DNA of 64,000 nucleotides from Microcoleus sp. FACHB-672 (GTDB lineage: Bacteria > Cyanobacteriota > Cyanobacteriia > Cyanobacteriales > Oscillatoriaceae). The stretch's first letter is position 1. Every line of letters begins with the position of its first letter. Position numbers and translations under genes: made by a program. Below, piece by piece: positions 21,401 to 30,306 of this stretch. Below the pieces are notes generated by a model. It was not told where the DNA came from and did no database searches. It saw nothing but the letters and a program-made list of their open reading frames with translations. The stretch spans positions 124,001-188,000 of the forward strand of contig NZ_JACJOU010000015.1 of NCBI RefSeq assembly GCF_014695725.1, given 5' to 3'.

Positions 21401-21528
21401 TCCAGCAAGGAAGATTTACCGGCACCTGTTGCGCCGGTGATTGCGAATAAATCTAGTTCTGAAAAATCTAGACGTTGTTCACGGCGAAAGCTGGTAAATC
21501 CTTCAAGTAAAAGTTCTAGGGGACGCAT
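18466..21528 (-). CDS. sbcC: Exonuclease SbcCD subunit C (Rad50-like SMC ATPase)
   Basis: ATPase subunit of the Mre11/Rad50-type nuclease that opens hairpins and processes double-strand breaks. The 1020 residues show a Walker A GATGAGKS (32-39) and long heptad coiled coils on both sides of a zinc hook CPVC (Cys504 and Cys507). The C-terminal ATPase lobe carries the ABC signature LSGGETFATSLSMALAL and Walker B LFLDEGFGTLD. Length and layout are as in other bacterial SbcC. It follows sbcD with a 136-bp spacer that holds a short tandem repeat; the two should form one complex. Confidence 0.95.
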   Translation of the reverse strand: MRPLELLLEGFTSFRREQRLDFSELDLFAITGATGAGKSSLLDAMTFALYGTTARTGKQVSDLVSQGATNLKVQLRFAVGGSQYRVTRRWRYRASSPENKVLLEGWQNSEWETLGTSTVAVQKTLEQILGMDFDTFTRVIVLPQGKFDEFLKGDTAKRREILRSLAGFEIFERMRKEAAELAKLLKQEREMLERRLAELDAPAFAEVDEKQAQLTLLEQEMPTFNQAVLNAQKALDEFERIFTQITRLKTLQQQLANLNIKSSEIEALQVRLDRAQAASHLEKDWALVQEARASFTNSEDTVRTTSAGLTQVQSKLSDQQHQLEKVRAHNNAVLPQLKAREDALAAAKAYEEQRTLLAKEVAMAQATLQEKTRFLQAAQKQAKAADAQVQNTNRQRTEARALLAQHSPGGERLEQLNKIAPLLIEYQVIEKQVNTQQKQLAKATQDQETVERTYEAAGLNLTETQGYLQQIRATLEAAEQTNAEAALLDRAAGLRMLLKPGDPCPVCGSEHPEVENLPPVPAVTVVDIAPLRGREAGAQRALQEAQMAATKAEAALEAHKQKALDLAQTLAETQQRSSALQEQISAVIGVEEWQAKQLVQEQEALQTGDVKYRQAEQQLQKACAEVESAQQALQFAQQTEITTQTEYQTATAEVDRRQQQLQSIAAKLYELTDNQPYETLASNLAQQQQELASRLKVAEASYQTAYNNFIQLEERAKQANIAFERAGEKQQQLNAEWQEKLSRASFTEETFLAADAGTKEQSQWELAIREHRESKLQLETRIKDLTEVIGNRMTDEGEIAELSKMISQYRSAKLAAEDNVKQAQNRRAELSAWIQVAEQKLEETERLLTQQSNLAEHEETYHTLAQNLKSNEFQAYILEHLEDELVTRATLLLRELTENRYALTIQDGEYWVEDNWNGGELRRVRTLSGGETFATSLSMALALSEKLSQGAQLGSLFLDEGFGTLDGETLETVTQILESLRQQSRLIGVITHVRALAERLPTQIKVYKSPQGSRIEVETQ

Positions 21529-21573
21529 AAAGGTTTAGCTTTTATATCAAGTCGCGCTGGGAAAGGTGTGGTT

Positions 21574-21602
21574 GGGGATGGGGCATTGGGCATTGGGCAT
21601 GG
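21574..21602. repeat. GGGCATT heptamer tandem repeat
   Basis: Short tandem copies of GGGCATT (GGGCATTGGGCATTGGGCAT at 21581-21600, with a diverged unit before it) between sbcD and sbcC. This resembles the short tandemly repeated repetitive sequences known from filamentous cyanobacteria. Confidence 0.7.
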
Positions 21603-21664
21603 AAAAAGCTGAAAAGTATAGGGACTACTGCACACAAGTGTAATTCCCTATATAAAACAAGAAA

Positions 21665-22846
21665 TTAATTAGACAGGTTAGTTTCTTTTTGTTTGTTATA
21701 TAAATTACTAAATTCCTCCAAAACTGAAGATTTAGGTGTTAAACCCAGCCGACTCTGATAATAGTTGAAAAATTCCTCTGCCGGCTCAAAGTGATTCGGG
21801 TCAATATTAACCGCCCTTTTCTGGCGTTCTTGCGGCACTTCTGAATAGCGCGGTTCAACTAACAGCGCTTGCGGACAGATTTGGCGTACTCGATCCGCCA
21901 GTCCCATACTAGGACTCTCCATCTGCACAATGACCTTTAAATATCCTGGATGATATTGATGCGCTTCTAAGGTCTCATCTAGCGTATCAATGTGACATTG
22001 AATCACCTTTAAAGGCTTGTGCGCTAATAGCGGTTTAAACTCGACTGCTGGCTTAGATCCAGGCTCAACTGAAATCAAACAAAATCCTTTTTGCTGCTCA
22101 GCTTCTCCAAAATCTAATTGAATCAGAGAACCCGAATAATAAGCTGGTGAATTTGCAGCAATGCGCTGATGGATGTGAATGTGACCAAGTGCCATGTATT
22201 GAGCGGCTGCCGGCAAGGCTTGTGATGAAAGAAGATATTTATCTCGGGTGTAATAAGGAACTTCTGAATGGGCAATTCTGGCACCGTCAACGCTCATGTG
22301 TCCCATCAGAACATTAACGGTATTATCCCTAAAATCACTCGCTAAATCTTCGAGGAGATAAGCCACAACTTCTCGATAACTTTGGCGCCGCTCCACATCA
22401 TCAGCGTGCCATAAAGCATCCGCATCCAGCAGCCTTTGTTCTGAAGCAAACGGCATGGCTCCGACACAAAGTTTACCGCTCTTTGTGTTAAGTGTCATAC
22501 TGCCGCCATCAGCAGCCGTGCGAGGCTTGCCTAAAGCCCGAACACCGGCAAGCGAAAGCAGTTGAGCAATACTATCAATCCGGGCGTGACTGTCATGATT
22601 ACCGGCAATCGCAATGGCAGGAATGCCGGCTTCTTGCAAATCACAAAAAAATCGATAAGCAATTCGTTCAGCATACGCCGGCGGGTTCGGGACATCAAAA
22701 ATATCTCCCGCAATTAGCACAGCATCGACCTCTTCCGCAATCGCCTGTTTTAAAAGTTGTTGCAATGCGGCGGCAATTTCTGGCGTGCGATCAATGCCTC
22801 TAAGCCGACGTCCGAGATGCCAGTCAGCGGTGTGAATTATTCGCAT
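21665..22846 (-). CDS. sbcD: Exonuclease SbcCD subunit D (Mre11-like nuclease)
   Basis: Metallophosphoesterase subunit of SbcCD. The 393 residues start MRIIHTADWHLGRRL and show the phosphodiesterase motifs DWH, GDIFD, GNHD and later GHIHIHQR that bind two Mn ions. The C-terminal part (EPRYSEVP ... EFFNYYQSRLG) is the usual capping and SbcC-binding region. It starts 44 bp after the stop of a CCB-like gene and precedes sbcC, so a CCB-sbcD-sbcC transcription unit is likely. Confidence 0.95.
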   Translation of the reverse strand: MRIIHTADWHLGRRLRGIDRTPEIAAALQQLLKQAIAEEVDAVLIAGDIFDVPNPPAYAERIAYRFFCDLQEAGIPAIAIAGNHDSHARIDSIAQLLSLAGVRALGKPRTAADGGSMTLNTKSGKLCVGAMPFASEQRLLDADALWHADDVERRQSYREVVAYLLEDLASDFRDNTVNVLMGHMSVDGARIAHSEVPYYTRDKYLLSSQALPAAAQYMALGHIHIHQRIAANSPAYYSGSLIQLDFGEAEQQKGFCLISVEPGSKPAVEFKPLLAHKPLKVIQCHIDTLDETLEAHQYHPGYLKVIVQMESPSMGLADRVRQICPQALLVEPRYSEVPQERQKRAVNIDPNHFEPAEEFFNYYQSRLGLTPKSSVLEEFSNLYNKQKETNLSN

Positions 22847-22890
22847 AATGTGAGGAGCTTTTTTAGGGACTAAAGAGGGAAAGTGGGCTG

Positions 22891-23427
22891 TTAATCCCGA
22901 CCGATTTTTAAAGGCAAAGCCCGTTGCATTTCAGCAATTTCATCTCGATGGGCTTTAATTGCGATCGCACTTTGCATCCCCGGTTCAACACCGGCAGCCG
23001 TTTCAACTTTCACAGACACTTTCTCTGTGCGCCCAGCTTTTTGCCAGTAAAAATATCCAGATGCCGGTGCCAGAAGCAGCAATCCTAGAAAAACGCGCCC
23101 GATCTGGGGAAACACCACCGACAAAATCAGTGCTAGACAGAGAATGCCAACTGCCGCCAGCAGCGTTAAAAAGATTGCCAAAAACCAACTCGGACGGACA
23201 TATCCTTCAAACGTGACTTGGTTCTGTGCCGCATCCACTGCCGCAACTCGGTAGGCGCGTTGGGAGAAATACTGGCGCAACTCACTTAAAAGAGAATCTT
23301 CTGCTTGCTCAGAAAAGAGTTTGACTTCCTCGGTTCTGTCTTTGACAGAGGCTCGAATAAAGAAAAACAAACCAACTGCCAACAGCAATGTCAGCAGGAA
23401 TGTCGATGAAAGAATCGGAGGATTCAT
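22891..23427 (-). CDS. Cofactor assembly of complex C subunit B (CCB-like) membrane protein
   Basis: 178-residue integral membrane protein. An N-terminal TM (STFLLTLLLAVGLFFFI) is followed by a soluble segment, then two TM helices (about 80-125) and a short C-terminal domain. The opening (LLLAVGLFFFIRASVKDRTEE) matches the cyanobacterial proteins annotated as cofactor assembly of complex C (cytochrome b6f haem ci attachment). I recognise the family by eye only and cannot tell which CCB paralogue it is. It is the first gene upstream of sbcD and is probably co-transcribed with it. Confidence 0.6.
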   Translation of the reverse strand: MNPPILSSTFLLTLLLAVGLFFFIRASVKDRTEEVKLFSEQAEDSLLSELRQYFSQRAYRVAAVDAAQNQVTFEGYVRPSWFLAIFLTLLAAVGILCLALILSVVFPQIGRVFLGLLLLAPASGYFYWQKAGRTEKVSVKVETAAGVEPGMQSAIAIKAHRDEIAEMQRALPLKIGRD

Positions 23428-23489
23428 AAACTCATTTACAGTGTCGTACTTTACATAAGTTTATAAGTTACGGAGATAAACTGCACGAG

Positions 23490-23557
23490 AAAAAAGGTCG
23501 GTGTGGGCATTTGGCAGCATCCCTGCCGTAAAAAAGAGGGATGAACCCCACGCCGAC
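23490..23557 (-). terminator. padR terminator with nested hairpins
   Basis: An 11-bp stem with one wobble pair (23497-23507 with 23547-23557, GTCGGTGTGGG/CCCACGCCGAC). On the minus strand it is followed by CTTTTTT. The loop itself contains inner complementary words (GGCAG/CTGCC, CATCCC/GGGATG). It lies just after the padR stop. Confidence 0.75.
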
Positions 23558-23581
23558 AACACCGGCTACGAATTTCTCGGG

Positions 23582-23941
23582 TTAAATATCAGGGCGATAT
23601 ATCTGCCCATCCGCGTATTTCTGCCAAAGACTGGCTAATTCCTTCGCCTGAGACTGCCACTGCGGCGAAACTAAGTACATCCGTCTAGGGCGTCCCCGTC
23701 CTTCAACTTTTTTCCAATAACTCGATACCGCCCCTTCGTCTTCGAGGAATTTAAGAGCGCTGTACAGCACTGTGTCAGACAGCCGGTAATTTGGGTACTT
23801 CGTCTCTAGCTTTTGAATTAGTAGTGTACCGCAGGAGTCTCCCTGCAACAAAATGGACAAGACATAACACACCGCCAGTTCCTTATTCAAATAGACGGGA
23901 GGAGGATCTCGAAAAAATTGATAAATGTCCTCAATTTTCAT
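23582..23941 (-). CDS. PadR family transcriptional regulator
   Basis: 119-residue winged-helix DNA-binding protein. The helix-turn-helix covers about residues 25-60 (LAVCYVLSILLQGDSCGTLL ... KLETKYPNYRLSDTVLYSAL). The wing follows (LEDEGAVSSYWKKVEGRGRPRRMYLVS), which is the PadR signature. Only a short C-terminal helix is left for dimerisation, as in the small PadR subgroup. A good Shine-Dalgarno (GAGGAGA) is placed before the ATG. It has its own terminator and a large gene-free region upstream, so it may control itself or a distant target. Ligand unknown. Confidence 0.9.
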   Translation of the reverse strand: MKIEDIYQFFRDPPPVYLNKELAVCYVLSILLQGDSCGTLLIQKLETKYPNYRLSDTVLYSALKFLEDEGAVSSYWKKVEGRGRPRRMYLVSPQWQSQAKELASLWQKYADGQIYRPDI

Positions 23942-25415
23942 CGGCTTCTCCTCTTGAATCTCCCATCTGACAAGTATTCAAACACTTAATTACTGCTGTG
24001 AACTTTAATATTGCCATGAACCCCCAAAACCCCGATCAGAAAACTTTGTAGTAAAGCACACAGAAAATACAGCAGAGAAAGGTAAGCCGCTGTTTTTTAT
24101 TACTCTTGTCAGAGCAAAATATTCCAGCCTCTGCTTACAGGGCTTTGACGCTCTTGAGCGGTGTTAGGGAAACTGCAACCCAGCTCGAATCCCATTCAGT
24201 TCTGACATAATTTTGCTTTCTCTAAAGAAATTTTATTTTTCTTTTTCCAAAGTAATAAAAACGACAGAGAATGCGGTACTTTTGCCATACTGATAAGTCG
24301 TTGTAATTGCGCTATGTGCCTGAGACTGCGCCGATCTATGCCCTCTGAGGATTGAGCTGGTGTAATTCCGTAAAAGTTGAAACTGCTGAACATTTCGCTC
24401 TTATTCACCGCTGAATTTTACCGTCGTAAATCAAAATAGCATAGACAAAGAAAAAAACCTCTAGGCTTAAATCTCCTCAGTTCAAATTTTAAAAAATTAC
24501 TTCTTACATAGATTTCCCTTTACGAACCACACTCAAGGAACAGAAGCCATCAGAAATTCTCACGCTCATCAAAACCCAATTATTTGGGTGTCTGGGCAAG
24601 AGATAGGAATATGGGTAATGACCAAAGCTTAAGCTGCAAAGTAAACAAGCCGGTGCCAAAGTGCAAAACGGCGTGCAACTTAAATATTAGGGTGGGCTTA
24701 AGTACATCCAGAAGCGTGAAGTTTGCAGCCGGCAAGAAGCTGTCTTCCTTCTATGGCTAACTTGCCAGATACCTCAATCGCCTCAGTAAATTTACGACGA
24801 TAAAGTTTCGTTATTTAGTGAATTCGCTGAGGCAATTTTTCCTACAATATGCGTCTGTTGTAAATATTGAAAAGTAATAGTTAAAAACAGAAATAAAGCT
24901 CTTGCTTTGATATAATTACTAGCTTTTATTTTAAATGAGCGATGAACTTCGTATCTGTAAGAAAGCTAAGAACTTTAGGCTGCCACTGCTTTCGCATCTT
25001 GCCGGCAGCTCTGAGATAAAATGCGATCATCCTAACAGCAGCGCACCTGACTCCTGACGGACTAACAGGAAATTTGTTCATCAACCTTAGGTAAAAAATT
25101 TAGAAACCTCAATGCCGGCAAGGTAACGGAAACGGAGAATGAGTATTGAGGCAAAGAAGGGGAGAGAAATGAATGAGAGTTATTGTTGCAAACTCGATGT
25201 TAAAGAAATTTAAACATTTGCACGTCACAGATTGCCGCCACGAAGCTTTGGCGGGAGAATCTATTTGCAGTACATTGGCATAAAAATTATATTTGCATCT
25301 CAACTGGATGCAAGCCAGCTGTAGCGAGATTAAGAAGCTAGCTTGCGTTTGAATGACCTGTACTTTCTTTGTAGAATTACCTTTGCAATATTTGTGATTG
25401 CTTCTTCCTTTCCTC
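23942..25415. other. 1.5-kb region without a convincing gene
   Basis: No ORF here has both coding character and a ribosome site. The longest (minus 24196-24408 and 25109-25303) have low-complexity or unrecognised sequence. I looked for tRNA, tmRNA, RNase P and 6S hallmarks and saw none. The padR promoter should lie at its left end. It could hold an unlisted small RNA or be decayed DNA. Confidence 0.45.
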
Positions 25416-25463
25416 CCGCTTTAATTTTGCCAAAGCGGAGTGGGATGGACATCGTCCACCCCA
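25416..25463 (-). terminator. Double hairpin downstream of asnS
   Basis: Two adjacent stems. TGGGGTGGAC/GTCCATCCCA lies at 25441-25463 (10 bp, one G-U pair in minus-strand RNA, mismatched in plus-strand RNA). CCGCTTT/AAAGCGG lies at 25416-25438. The wobble pair favours the minus-strand transcript, which is asnS. The T-run is poor. Confidence 0.5.
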
Positions 25464-25488
25464 TGATTTGACGCACGAGTAATAGAAT

Positions 25489-26880
25489 TTAAAACTCGAT
25501 ACTTAAGGGTGCTCTGGGGAAGGGAATCACATCGCGGATATTGCCCATGCCGGTCATAAATTGCACCAAGCGTTCAAAGCCCAATCCAAAGCCGGCGTGA
25601 GGCACTGTCCCATACCGGCGCAGATCGAGATACCACCATAATTCCTCTGGATTCATCCCTTGAGCTTGAATCCGTCGTTCTAAAATGTCTAGCCGTTCTT
25701 CCCGCTGTGATCCGCCAATAATTTCTCCTATTTTGGGAGCGAGGACATCCATTGCCCGAACGGTTTTCTCATCATCGTTCAAACGCATATAGAATGCTTT
25801 GATCCCTACTGGATAATCTGTAACAATTGTCGGTTTTTTGAATAATTCTTCAGCGAGATAGCGCTCGTGTTCTGACTGCAAATCTACACCCCAGGTGGCG
25901 GGATACTCAAATTGCCGGTCTGCTTTTTCTAGCAATGCGATCGCATCTGTATAGGTGATGCGCTCAAACTGATTATTGATAATATTGTCAGCAGTGGCGA
26001 GAACTGAATTGTCAATCCGCTGGTTGAAAAACTCCATATCTTCAGGGCAGTTTTCCAACACGGATTTGAAGATGTGCTTCAGGAACGCCTCAGCTAAATC
26101 CATATTTCCTTCGAGATCGCAGAAGGCCATTTCTGGCTCAACCATCCAAAATTCTGCTAAGTGCCGCGAGGTGTTGGAGTTTTCCGCGCGGAAAGTTGGA
26201 CCAAAGGTGTAGACATCGCTAAAAGCCATTGCCATCACTTCGGCTTCTAGTTGTCCGCTGACGGTTAAATAAGCCGGCTTGCCAAAAAAGTCTTGGGAAT
26301 AGTCTACTTCTTGTTGATCGGTGCGGGGGATCTGCTTGAGGTTTAAGCCTGTGACGCTAAACATTTCACCGGCACCTTCGCAGTCACTGCCGGTGATAAT
26401 GGGCGTGTGTACCCACAGGAAACCCCGTTCTTGAAAAAACTCGTGAATGGCGGTGGCACAGGCGTTGCGGACTCGGAAAACTGCGCCTAGAGTGTTAGTG
26501 CGTGCGCGTAAATGGCCAATTGTACGCAGAAATTCAAAGGAGTGGCGTTTTTTCTGGAGAGGATAGGTTTCGGGATCGGCTTCGCCATAAACCTTGATCT
26601 CTGAGGCTGTTAGCTCAATTCGCTGCCCTTTGGCGGGGGAGGCGACTAAGCTGCCGATGACTTCTACGGATGCGCCGGTGTTGAGCTTTTTGAGGTATTC
26701 TTCATAAGCCGGCAAATCTGGATTGAGTACGACTTGCAGGTTGGCCATTGATGACCCATCATTGACCTCGACAAAGGTAAATTCTTTCAATTCTCGTTTG
26801 GTGCGTACCCAACCTTGAATGGTTGCCGGCTCATCAGGTTGGCCATTTCGCAATATTTCTGCAATGCGTCGAGTTACCAT
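25489..26880 (-). CDS. asnS: Asparaginyl-tRNA synthetase
   Basis: Charges tRNA-Asn with asparagine; class IIb synthetase. Read from [13 protein letters not shown] at 26880 it has 463 residues, the normal length; a longer open frame upstream to 27048 is not protein-like and is excluded. The N-terminal OB-fold anticodon-binding domain ([21 protein letters not shown]) precedes the catalytic core with motif 2 ([21 protein letters not shown]) and motif 3 ([18 protein letters not shown]). The C-terminus [15 protein letters not shown] is typical. No operon partner is obvious. Confidence 0.96.
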   Translation of the reverse strand: MVTRRIAEILRNGQPDEPATIQGWVRTKRELKEFTFVEVNDGSSMANLQVVLNPDLPAYEEYLKKLNTGASVEVIGSLVASPAKGQRIELTASEIKVYGEADPETYPLQKKRHSFEFLRTIGHLRARTNTLGAVFRVRNACATAIHEFFQERGFLWVHTPIITGSDCEGAGEMFSVTGLNLKQIPRTDQQEVDYSQDFFGKPAYLTVSGQLEAEVMAMAFSDVYTFGPTFRAENSNTSRHLAEFWMVEPEMAFCDLEGNMDLAEAFLKHIFKSVLENCPEDMEFFNQRIDNSVLATADNIINNQFERITYTDAIALLEKADRQFEYPATWGVDLQSEHERYLAEELFKKPTIVTDYPVGIKAFYMRLNDDEKTVRAMDVLAPKIGEIIGGSQREERLDILERRIQAQGMNPEELWWYLDLRRYGTVPHAGFGLGFERLVQFMTGMGNIRDVIPFPRAPLSIEF

Positions 26881-26954
26881 AAAAAATTTAAAATTTTGAT
26901 TGATGGCTGATTTGCCTGCCTTTTGCCGGCAGACAAGGGATAATTTTTCAGCGT

Positions 26955-27344
26955 CTATCCCGTACAAGATTTTAATATCCAGCCTACAACAATGCCGAGT
27001 CCTCCGAAGCGCACGGCTTGCCAAAAGGGTTCTTTGAGGGTGCCCCAAGTAAATAGGCTACTTTCTAGGTTAAGTTCTATGGTTTCGAGTTCTTCTTGAA
27101 TTCGCCGCAAGTCGGCTTGTAGTTGCCGGCTGCGATCTTGCCGCATTTCTTTCTTAATTTGCTTTTGCTGTTGCTGAAGTTCTGCCTGCCGGCTGCGATC
27201 TTGCTGAATTTGCTGATAACGTTCTTTGAGCGCTTGAAGATAGCTTTCAGTTTCTAACAGCGCTTGCTCAAAGTCTTGCTCCTCTGGGTTGTTTGAGGCG
27301 GAGTGCGCGGGATCACTGGAGGAGGGTTCAGGAGTGGAGTTCAT
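26955..27344 (-). CDS. Coiled-coil protein with C-terminal membrane anchor
   Basis: 129-residue hypothetical protein. The N-terminal 30 residues are disordered (Ser/Pro/Asn-rich). The middle is a long charged coiled coil (about 35-95, with [19 protein letters not shown] and a near repeat of DRSRQ). The last 25 residues hold one hydrophobic helix ([15 protein letters not shown]). It is likely a tail-anchored membrane protein. Its start is only 24 bp from that of the divergent gene to the right, so the two promoters must overlap or lie inside coding sequence. Family not recognised. Confidence 0.75.
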   Translation of the reverse strand: MNSTPEPSSSDPAHSASNNPEEQDFEQALLETESYLQALKERYQQIQQDRSRQAELQQQQKQIKKEMRQDRSRQLQADLRRIQEELETIELNLESSLFTWGTLKEPFWQAVRFGGLGIVVGWILKSCTG

Positions 27345-27368
27345 GCCGGCATTGTAGAGTATAGGTAA

Positions 27369-27713
27369 ATGTCAACCCTGGATGCTGCTTTTAGTATGCC
27401 TGACTCTACGCCCACTCGCGCCATCGTTTCTGCCGGTTTAGAGAGTCCTCGCACCGGAAACTTACAAGAATTTAGCACTTTGGAATTAGCCCAAACACTG
27501 GCAGAGCGGCTGGCCATCACTGAAAAAGATTGGCACCGATTAAAGTCTAACCGCCTCGCGCGGGCACGTGAGCAAGTCGCCGCCGCTCTTGTATTTCTGC
27601 TTAAAGACAACCCGGAGGAAGCGATCGTGAGGCTTCAGCAAGCCGTTGGCTGGTTAGATCGCTCGATATCGGCACCGCCTTGCCCGACTCATGGCCACAA
27701 GCGGGAACAATAA
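27369..27713 (+). CDS. DUF6439-like small conserved protein
   Basis: 114 residues; an internal ATG at 27393 (MPDSTPT) would give 106 and leave more room for a promoter. The core (LELAQTLAERLAITEKDWHRLKSNRLARAREQVAAALVFLL, about 43-85) is all-helical, soluble and basic. It ends in a second helical stretch (EAIVRLQQAVGWLDRSI). I recall this as a cyanobacteria-restricted family (DUF6439) of unknown function. It is divergent from the tail-anchored coiled-coil gene. Confidence 0.7.
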   Translation: MSTLDAAFSMPDSTPTRAIVSAGLESPRTGNLQEFSTLELAQTLAERLAITEKDWHRLKSNRLARAREQVAAALVFLLKDNPEEAIVRLQQAVGWLDRSISAPPCPTHGHKREQ

Positions 27714-27749
27714 GGTTTGTCTTTAGCCGGTTGTTAAGCGCCGGCAATT

Positions 27750-28202
27750 TTAAGAAACAAGGGGTAGCCGCGAACGACTACCCACTTTTTTGCACACTCT
27801 TAGCTCTGTGCCTTCGGAGTTCCAATGAACTTGATCAAAAATTTGATATAAGATAAACAATCCGCGCCCACACTCTCCCTCTTCGCAGGGTAGCTGGTCG
27901 TTGTACTCTGTTGGGCAATTGCATGACGGAGGCGTAAAGCCATCGCCTTGATCAGTGATTGTCCACCAGTATTGATCCGCGATCGCAGAGAAACGGACGG
28001 CAACCGTTTTACTGGGATCAAGCTTGTTCCCATGCTTCGCAGCGTTTATTAATGCTTCTTGAAGACCTAAGCGGAGTTCCGCCTGCCATTGTTCGGGAAT
28101 CTCTGCAAGCAGTAATTCTAGAATTGGGCAAAGATAAAGTGTGGAGGCAAAGCTAATGGTTCCCAAGGTACGTTCCTGGGGACGAATTGAGATAGCAATC
28201 AC
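27750..28202 (-). CDS. RsbW-like anti-sigma/serine kinase ATPase
   Basis: 150-residue stand-alone HATPase_c protein. It shows the N box (GLQEALINAAKHGN, about 45-58), G1 (TDQGDGF), and G2 (ECGRGLFILYQIFD). A Cys-rich loop (PPSCNCPTEYNDQLPCEEGECG) sits in the ATP-lid region, which could give redox or metal sensitivity. Such proteins phosphorylate anti-anti-sigma partners or bind sigma factors in partner switching. No anti-sigma antagonist or phosphatase gene is next to it, so its partner lies elsewhere. Confidence 0.85.
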   Translation of the reverse strand: MIAISIRPQERTLGTISFASTLYLCPILELLLAEIPEQWQAELRLGLQEALINAAKHGNKLDPSKTVAVRFSAIADQYWWTITDQGDGFTPPSCNCPTEYNDQLPCEEGECGRGLFILYQIFDQVHWNSEGTELRVCKKVGSRSRLPLVS

Positions 28203-28613
28203 AAGTAAAACCCCGCAGCTTAAACGTGGATAGACTTAATTTGGCTGTGCAATGCCCCTGAAAATCACTGAACGGTCATGTTGCACTCCTGCCTTGAGTC
28301 AGTCAACAACTCGTTGCGCTCACCAGATTTCACAAGCTGGGTTCCAATATTTACAATTCAAATTTAGAAAATGCTAGGCTGCCGGTGAAGCAGAATGTTT
28401 AGTTCATAAAGCGGGCAGTTACCTAAAGGATTCAGCCTTCAGGCCGGCTCTGCCGGGGTGAGTCGTTAGCTGGATGCAACGCTTTGGTTGTTGGTAGTTC
28501 TCATCAGCAGGCTTGGTTCGCGTCAAGGTATTTTTAATCTCCACATAAACCACACCATGCTTGTGACCTGAATCACTAACTACCTTCCTCTTTTATTGTA
28601 CAGAAATGCTCTG
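28203..28613. other. Intergenic region, no gene seen
   Basis: About 410 bp upstream of the RsbW-like gene, presumably holding its promoter. No ORF or RNA gene recognised. Confidence 0.5.
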
Positions 28614-28663
28614 AAAAAACTAGAGGGTTTGGCCTATAACCTGAAAAAAATAGGCTTCCCTCT
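28614..28663 (-). terminator. Strong terminator of the TPR gene
   Basis: Nested stems AGAGGG/CCCTCT (28622-28627 with 28658-28663) and GCCTAT/ATAGGC (28632-28637 with 28650-28655). The minus-strand RNA continues with AGTTTTTT (28614-28619). It is about 70 bp past the stop of the TPR gene. Confidence 0.8.
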
Positions 28664-28733
28664 TCCTTTATAGCGCTTACAACCCTGAGAAATCAAGAGT
28701 TTCAAGTGTTCGTAAATTTATAGACGAGCGGAC

Positions 28734-29654
28734 TCAGCGAAGCGGGGCATTCGGGTTGCGGGCGCGTTGCAACTGCTCCTCAGCGCTGGCAGCCCACTCA
28801 GCGTTACCTTGAGCGGTATAGAGACTTTTGGCATATTGCAGAACTTGTTGCGCCTCGCTGTAGCGACCCTGGCGCAGAAACACCAGCCCAGCACCATAAT
28901 AGGCATTGCCATAGTTAGGGTTGGCTTCCGAGGCGCGGCGGAAGGATTTGAGGGCTTCTTCTAAATCACCTTGGGTGAATTGGATGGAGCCGAGATTGTA
29001 GTGGGCTTCTGGGTAATTAGGGGTGATTTTAATCGCTTGGCGAAAAGCGTCTTTGGCTTTATCGAGGTTGCCTTGTTGCAGATAAGCTAAGCCCAAATGG
29101 TAAGCCGGCTCTGGTGCTTTGGGGCTGTACTGGAGCGCCTGTGTATGGGAGGCAATGGCTTCTTCTACTAAGCCTTGCTGCGCTAGCACCAAACCGAGGT
29201 TATAGCGGGCTAAACCGAGTTGGGGATCAAGTTCAACTGCGCGTTGCAAGTATTCTCGCGCTTGGGTAAGGTTGTTGCCTTCTAAAAGCGCTGCCCCTAA
29301 ATTTGCGTAGGCGAGGGCAAAGCGGGGATCGGCTTGCGTTGCTCTGTGAAAGGCATCGGCAGCGGCTTGTAGCTGTCCCTGCTGCCGCAAAGCAAGTCCT
29401 AAATTGTAATGTGCCGGTGCCAAGTTTGGCTCTAATTCGGTAGCCTGCCGGAAAGCGGCTGTTGCTTGCGGAACTTGGCCACGCTGAATTAACTGTAGCC
29501 CTTGGTTAACCAATTCATCGGCTGTTCTGCCATTTTGCTGAGCTTGAGCGATTGGCGCGGCAAACACCGGCATTAAGGCTGCCGGTGTGCCGAACCCGAC
29601 GCACAGCATTATAGCCAGCCAACCTCTGCGCTTGGGTTTAAATAGTAATTGCAT
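28734..29654 (-). CDS. Exported TPR-repeat protein
   Basis: 306 residues. The N-terminal signal peptide (KPKRRGWLAIMLCVGFG... cleavage near AQA/QQNG) sends it to the periplasm or lumen. From residue 45 to 290 it is seven or more 34-residue tetratricopeptide repeats with canonical A--YNLG and P spacing (LAPAHYNLGLALRQQGQLQAA, and so on). TPR arrays are protein-binding scaffolds; no catalytic domain is present. Own promoter in the roughly 650-bp upstream gap and a strong terminator, so monocistronic. Partner unknown. Confidence 0.9.
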   Translation of the reverse strand: MQLLFKPKRRGWLAIMLCVGFGTPAALMPVFAAPIAQAQQNGRTADELVNQGLQLIQRGQVPQATAAFRQATELEPNLAPAHYNLGLALRQQGQLQAAADAFHRATQADPRFALAYANLGAALLEGNNLTQAREYLQRAVELDPQLGLARYNLGLVLAQQGLVEEAIASHTQALQYSPKAPEPAYHLGLAYLQQGNLDKAKDAFRQAIKITPNYPEAHYNLGSIQFTQGDLEEALKSFRRASEANPNYGNAYYGAGLVFLRQGRYSEAQQVLQYAKSLYTAQGNAEWAASAEEQLQRARNPNAPLR

Positions 29655-30306
29655 CCAGCTTTCTGCCTCCTGCTTTCGTTGTCATACAGTTCTATTAATT
29701 TTTTTAACTGTTATTTGCCTAAATGTTAAGGCTTCCTAGAGTCTTGAGTGGCGGAGTGGGAAAGAATATAGAGAGTAGGAGCGAGTAAGAGAGTGATAAT
29801 GTGATCCGGGGGAATGGGAGAAAACTTGTTAGTACAGGTGCGGGCAGAATTGTTAACTGACTTGTTTAAACTTTTTTTGATAGCATCTTGTTGATATTTT
29901 TTGGGGTTGCATTGGGTTTGAATTACAAAAATTAGCAATTATTTGCAATAATTTATATATTTTAACTTTTATAAAAAATAAGTTTAAGATAACCTACAGT
30001 TTTTATTTCAAAGGCGTAAGAATAAGGTAATCTCAAAAACATAGAGCAAACGTTAAAGAACTTCATCAGGAACTGCTGGGATCGCTAACTGTAGGGGCTG
30101 CAGCGATGAGATTTGCAAAAAAACAACACCGGCTTCCTGATATCTAATGCCAGCAGCAAACTCATCTGTTGCGAGGAAACCTAGCGGATTGAGAAAATTA
30201 GGGATCAGATTTTTCGACTGATTGTTATCAGAAAATTCTTGGAGAACATTCAGCCAGTTGCTTAATTTATTAAACACTTGCAGCGTGTGGATTTTCGGGA
30301 GGAAGT
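29655..30306. other. AT-rich intergenic region between divergent TPR and EF-G genes
   Basis: About 650 bp; both flanking promoters should lie here. The minus-strand frame at 30053-30379 overlaps the EF-G start and is judged non-coding. A clear Shine-Dalgarno (GGGAGGA, 30297-30303) precedes the EF-G ATG. Confidence 0.5.

Noticed and set aside
24181-24210. CTCGAATCCC word resembling a tRNA T-loop
   Set aside because: No matching T-stem, anticodon arm or acceptor stem around it.
26881-27048. Longer asnS start
   Set aside because: The added 56 residues are not protein-like and the family length fits the start at 26880; the extension also runs into the adjacent coiled-coil gene.
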